This document shows, in pieces, positions 1 to 5,436 of a DNA stretch of 6,235 bases; position 1 is the stretch's first letter, and the number at the start of each line of letters is the position of its first letter. A program made the translations under genes and the position numbers. The notes under the pieces were generated by a model. That model worked only from the letters and a program-made list of their open reading frames with translations, made no database searches and was not told where the DNA came from. This DNA comes from Parachlamydia sp. Its GTDB lineage: Bacteria > Chlamydiota > Chlamydiia > Chlamydiales > Parachlamydiaceae. The DNA lies in assembly GCA_021298935.1 (NCBI GenBank), contig JAJTHR010000019.1, positions 1-6,235 on the forward strand, given 5' to 3'.

Positions 1-1
1 A

Positions 2-946
2 AAACACTTTACTGCAATGGAAAGCCGGCTGAGCTCAAGCGCATTAAAATATGCCATTAACCTGTCTGCAAGCGCCCTTAATACGGCATCTTTGGTAGCC
101 AATGACCTGTACGGACTCAATTATTTTTGGAAACTTAAAAGTCTTGTGGCAAATTTTGAACGAGAGGGACCGCTTGTATTGGCACAGCTTAAAGCTTTGC
201 GCGAAAAGGTCACCTGCCTGGAAAATCCCCATCTTGTTTTAAGCTGCGATGCAGCTTCCTATGATGAATTAAAAGGGAATGCCTTGTATGGCCTTCAGCA
301 GATGGAGACCCGCCCTTTTGTCAAATGGGAAGATAATTTTACTCTCAAGCCTGCTACAAACCAGGGAAGAGTCATCGCCTCACCTGTCGCCTTCATTGGA
401 AAGGTTTTGCCAAGTGTTTCTTATGCCCACCCCTTCGCCCCTGCCTTAGGCGTTGCCGCCTGCTTGTTCGACAACTTAGTGCTGCACACTAAGATCCGCG
501 AACAAGGGGGTGCTTATGGGGGCGGGGCCGTTAGCAATCCAATGTCTGGAAATTTTTATTTTTATTCCTATAGAGACCCGAATGTTGTACAGACACTCAA
601 GGCTTTCGAGGAAGCAATCGAGGAAGTTAGAAACGGGAATTTTGATGAGGAAGAACTGGAGGAATCCAAACTCGAGATCATCCAGTCCCTCGATGCCCCC
701 GTTTCGCCTGGCAGCCAGGCTGAGCTCGCTTATGGGTGGCTGCGCGAAGGAAAGGACAGGCAGCCCTTCCGTGATCGATTACTCGCACTCACCCAAGAGC
801 AGGTGATCGAGGCCGTTGAAACAGTGATTGCCCCGCAATTTGAAAAAGCTGCCACTGTCGTATTTGCCGGAAGCCCGCTATTAGAAAAAGCCAATCAGGA
901 ACTCCTGGCTGAAGGAATGAAGCCACTTATTGTTGAGGGGATTTAA
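2..946 (+). CDS. PreP-like M16C zinc metallopeptidase, C-terminal part (5' truncated by window)
   Basis: This is the C-terminal third of a large M16C peptidase (presequence protease/PreP, falcilysin type). These enzymes form a closed chamber of two halves and degrade unfolded oligopeptides. The frame has no stop up to the left edge (K-H-F-T-A precedes the first Met at 17), so the Met at 17 is almost certainly internal, and the family is normally near 1000 residues. Counting from that Met, residues 160-170 read IREQGGAYGGG, the family's signature in the C-terminal half. Its Arg161 and Tyr167 correspond to the Arg/Tyr pair that contacts substrate opposite the zinc site. SYRDPN at 184-189 is another family landmark. 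The N-terminal HxxEH zinc motif lies outside the window. No signal peptide can be judged. The stop overlaps the convergent next gene by 20 bp. Family assignment is secure; the exact substrate is inferred from relatives. Confidence 0.92.
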   Translation, partial: KHFTAMESRLSSSALKYAINLSASALNTASLVANDLYGLNYFWKLKSLVANFEREGPLVLAQLKALREKVTCLENPHLVLSCDAASYDELKGNALYGLQQMETRPFVKWEDNFTLKPATNQGRVIASPVAFIGKVLPSVSYAHPFAPALGVAACLFDNLVLHTKIREQGGAYGGGAVSNPMSGNFYFYSYRDPNVVQTLKAFEEAIEEVRNGNFDEEELEESKLEIIQSLDAPVSPGSQAELAYGWLREGKDRQPFRDRLLALTQEQVIEAVETVIAPQFEKAATVVFAGSPLLEKANQELLAEGMKPLIVEGI

Positions 947-1286
947 TCAAAATTTTTCGCAGGGTTTCAAGCTCCTCTTCCTCGGCCTCTTCAATGGCAA
1001 TCAATTGATTCTCCGCTTTTTCAAGAGCCTGAATGATTCCATCCAATTTTAAATGCATGGCTTTGATTTCCCTTATTTGAGTGTATTGGATGATATAGAC
1101 CATAAGGGAGGCGTTAATAGTGGCCAACGTATCGATGATAAGGATCCATGTGTCTGAGAATCCGGCGATTAAGCCGATGATCCCCCAAAAAATTAAAACG
1201 GAAAAGGCAAAGACAAATGCCATTGGATTGCCCGCTGCGCGCGCAGACCAGGTCAAAAAACGTCTTAATGCCGATTTTTTCTTCAT
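927..1286 (-). CDS. Low-affinity iron permease family protein (short bacterial type), downstream paralogue
   Basis: A 119-residue inner-membrane protein of the family labelled 'low affinity iron permease' after yeast Fet4. The short bacterial members have no demonstrated transport role that I know of, so the name is only a family label. Order along the protein: basic N-terminus with WSARAAGNP (13-21), a hydrophobic span at about 22-42, FSDTW (43-47), a second span at about 48-66, IIQYTQ (65-70), then an amphipathic acidic tail with HLKLDGIIQALE (78-89) and an EAEEEELETLRK stretch (100-111). AAG.P, FSDTW, IIQ.TQ and LKLD are the conserved signatures. Its ATG lies in an ATGA overlap with the stop of the upstream paralogue, and AAGGG just before the start serves as ribosome-binding site, so translational coupling is likely. 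The 3' end overlaps the M16 gene tail-to-tail by 20 bp, with no room for a separate terminator. Confidence 0.88.
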   Translation of the reverse strand: MKKKSALRRFLTWSARAAGNPMAFVFAFSVLIFWGIIGLIAGFSDTWILIIDTLATINASLMVYIIQYTQIREIKAMHLKLDGIIQALEKAENQLIAIEEAEEEELETLRKILIKSPQQ

Positions 1287-1624
1287 TTTTCCCTTAGCTT
1301 GTCCAGTTCTTCTTCTTCCAATTCTTCAATGGCAATTAATTCATTCGTTTCCTTTATCGCTTGAAGAATCCCGTCCAATTTAATGTTGAGCGCTTTTGTT
1401 TGCCGAACCTGCGTATTTTGAATAATGAATACCATTAAAGAGGCATTGACTGTGGCAAAGCCTGTAATGATCAAAAGCCATGTGTTGCTAAAGCCTCTGT
1501 AAAGTCCGATAGCAAACCAGACTGCTAAAATCAGGAGAGCAATTACGAAGGTCAGCGGCCTACCCGCTGTCCGATCGGACCAGCGAAGAAAATGGGACAA
1601 AGGGGATAATTTTTTATGGTGCAT
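1283..1624 (-). CDS. Low-affinity iron permease family protein (short bacterial type), upstream paralogue
   Basis: A 113-residue paralogue of the following gene with the same architecture: basic N-terminus with WSDRTAGRP (15-23), a hydrophobic span at about 24-43, GFSNTW (44-49), a second span at about 50-68, FIIQNTQ (66-72), and a charged tail with IKLDGILQAIKE (81-92) and EELEEEELDKLRE (100-112). The two proteins align end to end without large gaps, which suggests tandem duplication, though they have diverged at many positions; ATVNASLMVFIIQ here against ATINASLMVYIIQ in the partner is the best-kept block. It is the first gene of the pair: its TGA stop shares bases with the partner's ATG. 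No good Shine-Dalgarno sequence precedes its ATG (upstream bases are AT-rich), so translation may be weak or the mRNA may have a very short leader. Two small paired membrane proteins could form a hetero-oligomer, but this is speculation. Confidence 0.87.
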   Translation of the reverse strand: MHHKKLSPLSHFLRWSDRTAGRPLTFVIALLILAVWFAIGLYRGFSNTWLLIITGFATVNASLMVFIIQNTQVRQTKALNIKLDGILQAIKETNELIAIEELEEEELDKLREK

Positions 1625-1708
1625 TTTGATTTAATTAAAAAGATTGTATTAAAAAGTTTTTTTTACCTATGTATAGATTTTCTATAAAGCGTTCTTTTTG
1701 AGGGCCGA
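1625..1708. promoter_or_regulatory. AT-rich divergent promoter region between the permease-like pair and the dihydroorotase-like gene
   Basis: This 84-bp gap separates two divergent start codons, so promoters for both directions must lie here or nearby. For the + strand gene, TATAAA at 1683-1688 is a possible -10, with TTTTAC at 1661-1666 as a weak -35 (16-bp spacer); GAGGG at 1700-1704, 4 nt before the ATG, is the ribosome-binding site. For the - strand, TACAAT (complement of 1644-1649) is a possible -10. ATTAAAAAG occurs twice (1634-1642 and 1648-1656, 14-bp period). A run of eight T lies at 1657-1664. The promoters are matched by eye only. Confidence 0.35.
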
Positions 1709-2761
1709 ATGATTACAGTAAAAAATGTGCGCACGCTAACCGATGACATCATCGACTACACGCTCCCCTTCGACAAAACGGAAGTGATCGAGGCAAACAA
1801 AAAACTTCTTATAATGCCTGCCCTGATCGATCCTCATATCCGCTTAAGAAATGATGAATGGGAAACAGCTGCCGCAGATATTTTAAAGGGAGGTGTAACA
1901 ACTCTCATTGAAATTCCTGCAAGATCCTATCCCGCCAATAATCCAGTGGAAATTGAAAAGAAAAAAGCTTTGATAGAAAAGCGCTTAAAAGCCCCCGGAT
2001 TACCCTTAAACTATTTATTTTATGGCAAGGGGGACCTTGACCAAATTGAAAAAATCGGCGCAGTGAAACATTCAATTATAGGGCTTGTTCTCTCATTTGA
2101 GCATGAAAAAGAGGTGCATCATCGTTTTGATCTTTTATTCCAGCGGGCTGCGTGGGAAAATTTACCCGTCATCATCAATACATATAATGAAAACTTGATC
2201 GAAAGAATCGAGGGGGAAACACTGCTTGAAAAAGCCCTGTTTTATGCTGAAAAACATAGCGCCCGCTTGTTTGTTTTCAATGTATCAAATGCCGAAGAAA
2301 TACGCCTCATCCAGGAAGCTAGAAAGAGAGCTCTTCTCATCTATGCTGAAACAACACTCAGGCATCTTCTTCAAAAAGACCAAATGGAAGCGGATGGCCT
2401 GTGGGAGGCGCTTGATGAAGGGGTCATCGAAGCAATTGGAAGCGGCTACGATCCGCATGAGGAAAGGGATTTGACATTGCTGCACAAAGGCAGGGCCCAT
2501 CATTTGCTCAACCCCTTATTTATGCTTCCCTGGCTCCTGACAGCGGCCCTGGAAAAAAGAATCAGTTTGGAAAAAGTTGTCCAGGCGACAGCAATAAATG
2601 TGAAAAGCATTTTTGAGTTGGAAGATTCTCATGATGCTATTCTTGTGGACATGGAAAAAGAAGAGGAAGTTGAAAAAGTGAATGGCGTATTTTCAGGAAA
2701 ACGAATGCTTAAGGGATGGCCTGCGTATGTCATTTCAAAGGGTCAACTGATAAAAATCTAA
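1709..2761 (+). CDS. Dihydroorotase-like amidohydrolase, probably catalytically inactive
   Basis: A 350-residue member of the dihydroorotase/allantoinase branch of the amidohydrolase superfamily, recognisable by MPALIDPHIRLRN (36-48), KGGVTTLIEIPA (60-71), ETTLRHLL (214-221), LWEALDEGVIEAIGS (231-245) and the C-terminal SLEKVVQATAINVKSIFEL (286-304). Active dihydroorotases bind two zincs through HxH, a carboxylated Lys, two more His and an Asp. Here only His43 of the HxH remains (the second is Arg45). The expected Lys region reads LVLSFEHE with no Lys at the expected place. The two later His appear as Asn157 (VIINTYNE) and Asn191 (VFNVSNAEE). The usual DHAPH is GYDPH (246-250), losing the Asp. 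It therefore looks like a non-catalytic homologue. Known precedents are the inactive PyrC' proteins that scaffold aspartate transcarbamoylase in Pseudomonas; a similar role here is inference, as no pyrB lies nearby. The start is supported by GAGGG upstream. The frame is intact, so it is not an obvious pseudogene. Confidence 0.82.
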   Translation: MITVKNVRTLTDDIIDYTLPFDKTEVIEANKKLLIMPALIDPHIRLRNDEWETAAADILKGGVTTLIEIPARSYPANNPVEIEKKKALIEKRLKAPGLPLNYLFYGKGDLDQIEKIGAVKHSIIGLVLSFEHEKEVHHRFDLLFQRAAWENLPVIINTYNENLIERIEGETLLEKALFYAEKHSARLFVFNVSNAEEIRLIQEARKRALLIYAETTLRHLLQKDQMEADGLWEALDEGVIEAIGSGYDPHEERDLTLLHKGRAHHLLNPLFMLPWLLTAALEKRISLEKVVQATAINVKSIFELEDSHDAILVDMEKEEEVEKVNGVFSGKRMLKGWPAYVISKGQLIKI

Positions 2762-3667
2762 AAAGTTTTTATAAGCCAGCTGCTCAAGCAGTGGCTCTTT
2801 CAATTGCAAGCCAGCGGCTGCAAATTCAAGCAGAGAAGGGTAGCAGGAGGCATTTTCAAATCCCTTAAAATAGGGCAGAGAGGCGTCCCTTGATCGAAAG
2901 TCGCCCTCGTAGAAAAAATCAGCGCCAAAACAAATCCCTTTTTCCCCTCCAAGAGAGAGCCAAAAATCTAAATGACGCAAAATAGCTTCAGGATCATTCC
3001 CCAAAAAGGGAGCGTACAAATTCAAGCCGATCAGCCCGTTTCTCTTGAAAATTTCTTTGGCAATAGCGGTGGGAAGGTTCCTTGGAACGGGAGACACTTC
3101 GCGCGCATTTGAATGGCTTGCGATCAACCGGATCTCCAAATTCAATCGATCGATGGTTTCAATCAAGTCGTAAGCCAGATGATCGGAGGCATGGCTAAAA
3201 TCAACGGCAATGTTTTTACCGTGCAAATTTTCAAGAAGCCGCTTGCCGTCTTCTTTCAAGCCAATCCTTGTATGGGCGCCTCCCCCAAAACGATTTTCTC
3301 CATTCCAAGTCAGGCTGATGTAGAGCGGCCTACCCCCTTTTTGCATCCAGGACTCCAAGCGGGCAACTCCCTTTTCAAAAGGTTCCTCTTCACTGCAAAA
3401 AGAAGAGGCGTTTTCAAAGGCAGGATAAAAGGTTAGCTCCTTTGATGAGAGCTTCAGCAGGTTTTCAAGCTGAGAGTGCCCCTTGGCTACAGAGGAAGGG
3501 CCGGTCTCTGTAAAAATAGCACAGGTTTGCCACTTCACATTCCCTTCCATTAATTGGGGAAGGGAGCAGCGGACAGCCCTGTCTGTTGGCTTACGAACAG
3601 GGCTTCCCTCTAAATAGCATAGGAGATCGCAATGCAGATCAGCAACGGGTCTATTGTGCGTTTTCAA
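2735..3667 (-). CDS. Membrane dipeptidase-family (M19) zinc dipeptidase
   Basis: A 310-residue renal-dipeptidase (M19) homologue that should hydrolyse dipeptides with a binuclear zinc centre. Visible ligands in family order: His12 and Asp14 (ADLHCD), Glu85 (PAFENASS), His159 (VDFSHASD) and His185 (ASHSNA), plus the catalytic Asp250 (CFGADF) and the substrate-binding Arg196 (PRNLP). The position of human His152 is Trp121 (SLTWNGEN); as I recall, LTWN is also found in a bacterial M19 subgroup. There is no signal peptide or lipobox, so a cytoplasmic enzyme is likely despite the family name. The start is TTG at 3665-3667: the preceding in-frame codon is TAA, no ATG lies before His12, and GAAGAAGAG sits 10 nt upstream. 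The 3' end overlaps the dihydroorotase-like gene by 27 bp, tail-to-tail. The family call is firm; substrate preference cannot be read from sequence. Confidence 0.92.
   Translation of the reverse strand: MKTHNRPVADLHCDLLCYLEGSPVRKPTDRAVRCSLPQLMEGNVKWQTCAIFTETGPSSVAKGHSQLENLLKLSSKELTFYPAFENASSFCSEEEPFEKGVARLESWMQKGGRPLYISLTWNGENRFGGGAHTRIGLKEDGKRLLENLHGKNIAVDFSHASDHLAYDLIETIDRLNLEIRLIASHSNAREVSPVPRNLPTAIAKEIFKRNGLIGLNLYAPFLGNDPEAILRHLDFWLSLGGEKGICFGADFFYEGDFRSRDASLPYFKGFENASCYPSLLEFAAAGLQLKEPLLEQLAYKNFLDFYQLTL
2774..2796 (+). terminator. Weak hairpin, possible terminator for the dihydroorotase-like gene
   Basis: AGCCA-g-CTGC, loop TCAA, GCAG-TGGCT gives nine base pairs with one bulged G, starting 12 nt after the + strand stop and lying inside the 3' end of the convergent dipeptidase gene. 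Only a poor U tract (CTCTTTC) follows. It could terminate + transcription or be a chance product of coding sequence. Confidence 0.2.
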
Positions 3668-3776
3668 TTAAATTAAACTCTTCTTCAAAAATGGTTTTGC
3701 ATTTTGCAGTGAAGCTATCTTTCATGTGATCGCTTTCAAAATCAAGCGAAATTAACGGGTGGGCTGCCCATTTCAA
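3651..3776 (-). CDS. Candidate small ORF (41 codons) upstream of the M19 dipeptidase; doubtful
   Basis: An open frame in the - strand leader of the dipeptidase ends at TAG 3651-3653, 17 nt inside that gene and in a different frame. It has been open since a TAA about 13 codons before the TTG at 3776 used here. An internal ATG at 3723-3725 would give 24 residues, preceded by a weak GAAAG 7 nt upstream. From the TTG the product begins LKWAAHPLISLDFESDHMKD (residues 1-20) and ends EEEFNLIENAQ. It looks protein-like (acidic, mixed hydrophobic, few rare residues), but I recognise no family. It could be a small translated leader peptide coupled to the dipeptidase, an N-terminal piece separated by a frameshift, or chance. 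M19 proteins normally begin close to the metal-binding HxD, so an N-terminal extension is not required. Confidence 0.22.
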   Translation of the reverse strand: MKWAAHPLISLDFESDHMKDSFTAKCKTIFEEEFNLIENAQ

Positions 3777-3918
3777 CGGTTTAATTAAGTTACCTTGCGA
3801 TCGACCGCCCTCTTGGATTGATTACACAAATGTGACTGTACTGGCAACGCGCTCTGTTCTTTCATAACTAATTAAATCTGCATAATAAAACTTATTTATT
3901 TTTATATATCTATATAAT

Positions 3919-3940
3919 CTATTAAAAACCTATTAAAAAC
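3919..3940. repeat. Perfect tandem 11-bp repeat (CTATTAAAAAC x2)
   Basis: Two adjacent identical copies of CTATTAAAAAC, 3919-3929 and 3930-3940, end 12 bp before the candidate -35 of the M20 dipeptidase. The period is close to one helical turn, so both copies present the same face, as direct-repeat operators do. In such AT-rich DNA chance is also possible. Confidence 0.6.
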
Positions 3941-3952
3941 TAAATATATCCC

Positions 3953-3981
3953 TTGATTTTCAATGATTAAAATGTGATAAG
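3953..3981 (+). promoter_or_regulatory. Candidate sigma-70-type promoter of the M20 dipeptidase
   Basis: TTGATT (3953-3958) matches four of six -35 consensus positions. After a 17-bp spacer, GATAAG (3976-3981) matches four of six -10 positions. Transcription would start near 3988, leaving a leader of about 20 nt that just includes the ribosome-binding site. Matched by eye only; the TATAAT at 3913-3918 is an alternative -10. Confidence 0.35.
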
Positions 3982-3993
3982 TATTTTTTAAAT

Positions 3994-4000
3994 AAGGAAG
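3994..4000 (+). promoter_or_regulatory. Ribosome-binding site of the M20 dipeptidase
   Basis: AAGGAAG lies 7 nt before the ATG at 4008. It is the best Shine-Dalgarno match among the genes here and fixes the start codon. Confidence 0.75.
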
Positions 4001-4007
4001 ATTTTTA

Positions 4008-5393
4008 ATGCTTCACGTCCCCCCCCATCTTCAAGACTATCAGGCATTGATTGAAAAGCATAAAGGCACCTGGCTGGAAGACTATCTTACCTTGCTTCGC
4101 TTCCCGAGTGTCAGTTCCGAGCCTCAATACAAGAAAGGAATGGAGCGTTGCGCCCAATGGATTATTGAATTTTTGGAAGGGATCCAATTTAAAGTTGAAA
4201 AGTGGGAAACAAAGGGCCATCCTGTTATTTTTGCTCACTTTACAGCCGATCCTCAATGTCCCACTTTGCTTATTTACAATCATTACGACGTGCAACCTGT
4301 CGACCCGATGAATGAATGGATTTCCAAACCCTTTGAACCGACGCAGCGAAATGGAGAAATTTATGCCAGGGGGGCTCAGGATAATAAAGGACAGCTTTTT
4401 TATGTCTTGCAGGCGCTCAAGCTTTATTTTTTTAAACATGGCTCCTATCCTCTAAATATTAAATTATGCATCGAAGGAGAAGAGGAAGTCGGCAGTGCAG
4501 GCCTTTCCAGCCTTCTTGCAGAAAAAAAAGAGGCGCTAAAGGCCAATTATTTAGCCATTGTCGATTTGGGCTTGCGCGATCCTCAAGTGCCTGCCGTCAC
4601 AATCGGCACGAGGGGTATTATAACAATGGACGTCACAATAGAAGATTCCAGAACAGACCTCCACTCCGGTATCCACGGAGGAATTGTTTTGAATCCTCTC
4701 CATGCCCTCGTCCAGATGCTGGCCAGTTTGCGCGATCCTCAAGGGAAGATTACCATCCCCGGCTTCTATGATGGGGTGGAAGAAATGCCTGCTGAAGAGC
4801 GAGCCGCCGTCTCTTTCCAATTTGATATGGCCGAATACCAGAAACAAACGGGCGCCCTCCCTCTCGGGGGGGAAAAAGAGCGCTCGGTTTTAGAACGGGC
4901 TTGGATCCGGCCGACACTTGAGATCAATGGCCTTCATGGAGGCTATACGGGCGAGGGATTTAAAACCGTCATTCCATCCAAAGCTTATGCAAAAATATCC
5001 TGCCGCCTTGTCCCGGGGCAAGACCCTGCGCAAATTGGGGAGCTGATCAAAAACCATTTACGTGAAATCGTACCACAAGGAATAAAACTGCAAGTACGGG
5101 TGCACCCAGGATCTGGAAAAGCCGTCCGGGTCAGCCCGGCCTCTAGAGTGGTAAAATGTTTTTCAACAGCTTTTGAAGAGGTTTTTGGTGTACCATGCGA
5201 ATATATAATGGAAGGGGCTTCCATCCCCATTATTCCTGAACTGACAGAGGCCTCAGAGGCGGAAGTTATTCTTATGGGGCTTGGTCTGCAGACGGATCAG
5301 ATTCATGCTCCCAACGAGCATTTTGGAATTGACCGCCTGGAAAAAGGAATGCTCATCATGTTAAGAGCCATTGATTTATTAAGTGAAAGTTAA
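4008..5393 (+). CDS. M20 family metallodipeptidase (carnosinase/CPG2-like)
   Basis: A complete 461-residue M20 dipeptidase, the usual length for this group, which cleaves dipeptides with two zinc ions, probably in the cytoplasm as no signal peptide is present. Catalytic residues appear in family order: His92 and catalytic Asp94 (NHYDVQPV), bridging Asp125 (GAQDNKGQ), the general base Glu159 and metal ligand Glu160 (EGEEEVGS), Asp186 (AIVDLG) and His433 (IHAPNE). His219 (DLHSG) matches the conserved His in the dimerisation (lid) domain, which spans roughly 200-380 and ends before MEGASIPII (401-409). Nothing essential is missing. AAGGAAG supports the start. An unbroken run of eight C covers codons 4-7 (4019-4026), with an A8 run at 4522-4529 and a G7 run at 4866-4872; all leave the frame intact here. 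It is transcribed alone, with its own upstream promoter region and a strong hairpin at its stop codon. Confidence 0.94.
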   Translation: MLHVPPHLQDYQALIEKHKGTWLEDYLTLLRFPSVSSEPQYKKGMERCAQWIIEFLEGIQFKVEKWETKGHPVIFAHFTADPQCPTLLIYNHYDVQPVDPMNEWISKPFEPTQRNGEIYARGAQDNKGQLFYVLQALKLYFFKHGSYPLNIKLCIEGEEEVGSAGLSSLLAEKKEALKANYLAIVDLGLRDPQVPAVTIGTRGIITMDVTIEDSRTDLHSGIHGGIVLNPLHALVQMLASLRDPQGKITIPGFYDGVEEMPAEERAAVSFQFDMAEYQKQTGALPLGGEKERSVLERAWIRPTLEINGLHGGYTGEGFKTVIPSKAYAKISCRLVPGQDPAQIGELIKNHLREIVPQGIKLQVRVHPGSGKAVRVSPASRVVKCFSTAFEEVFGVPCEYIMEGASIPIIPELTEASEAEVILMGLGLQTDQIHAPNEHFGIDRLEKGMLIMLRAIDLLSES

Positions 5394-5436
5394 TATTCAG
5401 CTTTGAGGGTGCTGGCACCCTCAAAGCTGAATATTA
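5391..5436. terminator. Perfect 22-bp-stem hairpin, bidirectional terminator between convergent genes
   Basis: Bases 5391-5412 pair perfectly with 5415-5436 around a TG loop. The structure includes the TAA of the M20 gene (5391-5393) and abuts the stop of the - strand gene (5437-5439), so it occupies the whole gap. The GC-rich centre is GGGTGC/GCACCC and the base is AT-rich (TAATATT/AATATTA). Neither side has a classical U run after the stem, but its symmetry and position suit a shared bidirectional terminator or mRNA 3'-end protector. Confidence 0.75.

Larger units (their letters stand above)
3668..4007. other. 340-bp divergent intergenic region
   Basis: Lies between the divergent starts of the M19 and M20 dipeptidase genes. 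The left half (to about 3860) has mixed composition and holds the candidate small ORF on - plus a possible 6-bp-stem hairpin (TCGCTT...AAGCGA) in the 3729-3750 area. The right half (about 3865-4007) is very AT-rich and holds a perfect TATAAT at 3913-3918 with no convincing -35, an 11-bp tandem repeat, a candidate + promoter and the M20 ribosome-binding site. No tRNA-like or other RNA gene structure was seen. Confidence 0.7.

Noticed and set aside
17..946. Met at 17 as the true start of the M16 gene
   Set aside because: The frame is open to the left edge, and the product would lack most of an M16C enzyme; it is an internal Met.
1120..1383. 87-codon open frame on + strand across the permease-like junction
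   Set aside because: Overlaps both paralogues antisense; the paralogy and membrane pattern support the - strand.
3113..3436. 107-codon open frame on + strand
   Set aside because: Antisense to the M19 dipeptidase, which has all its metal ligands in the - frame.
3785..3865. 26-codon ATG ORF on - strand in the intergenic region
   Set aside because: Short, no clear ribosome-binding site, no recognisable pattern.
3865..4007. AT-rich stretch as a replication origin
   Set aside because: No DnaA-box series or iteron array seen; only one 11-bp tandem pair, better explained as promoter DNA.
4005..4439. 144-codon open frame on - strand
   Set aside because: Lies antisense inside the M20 dipeptidase, whose catalytic motifs prove the + frame; composition is that of a shadow frame.
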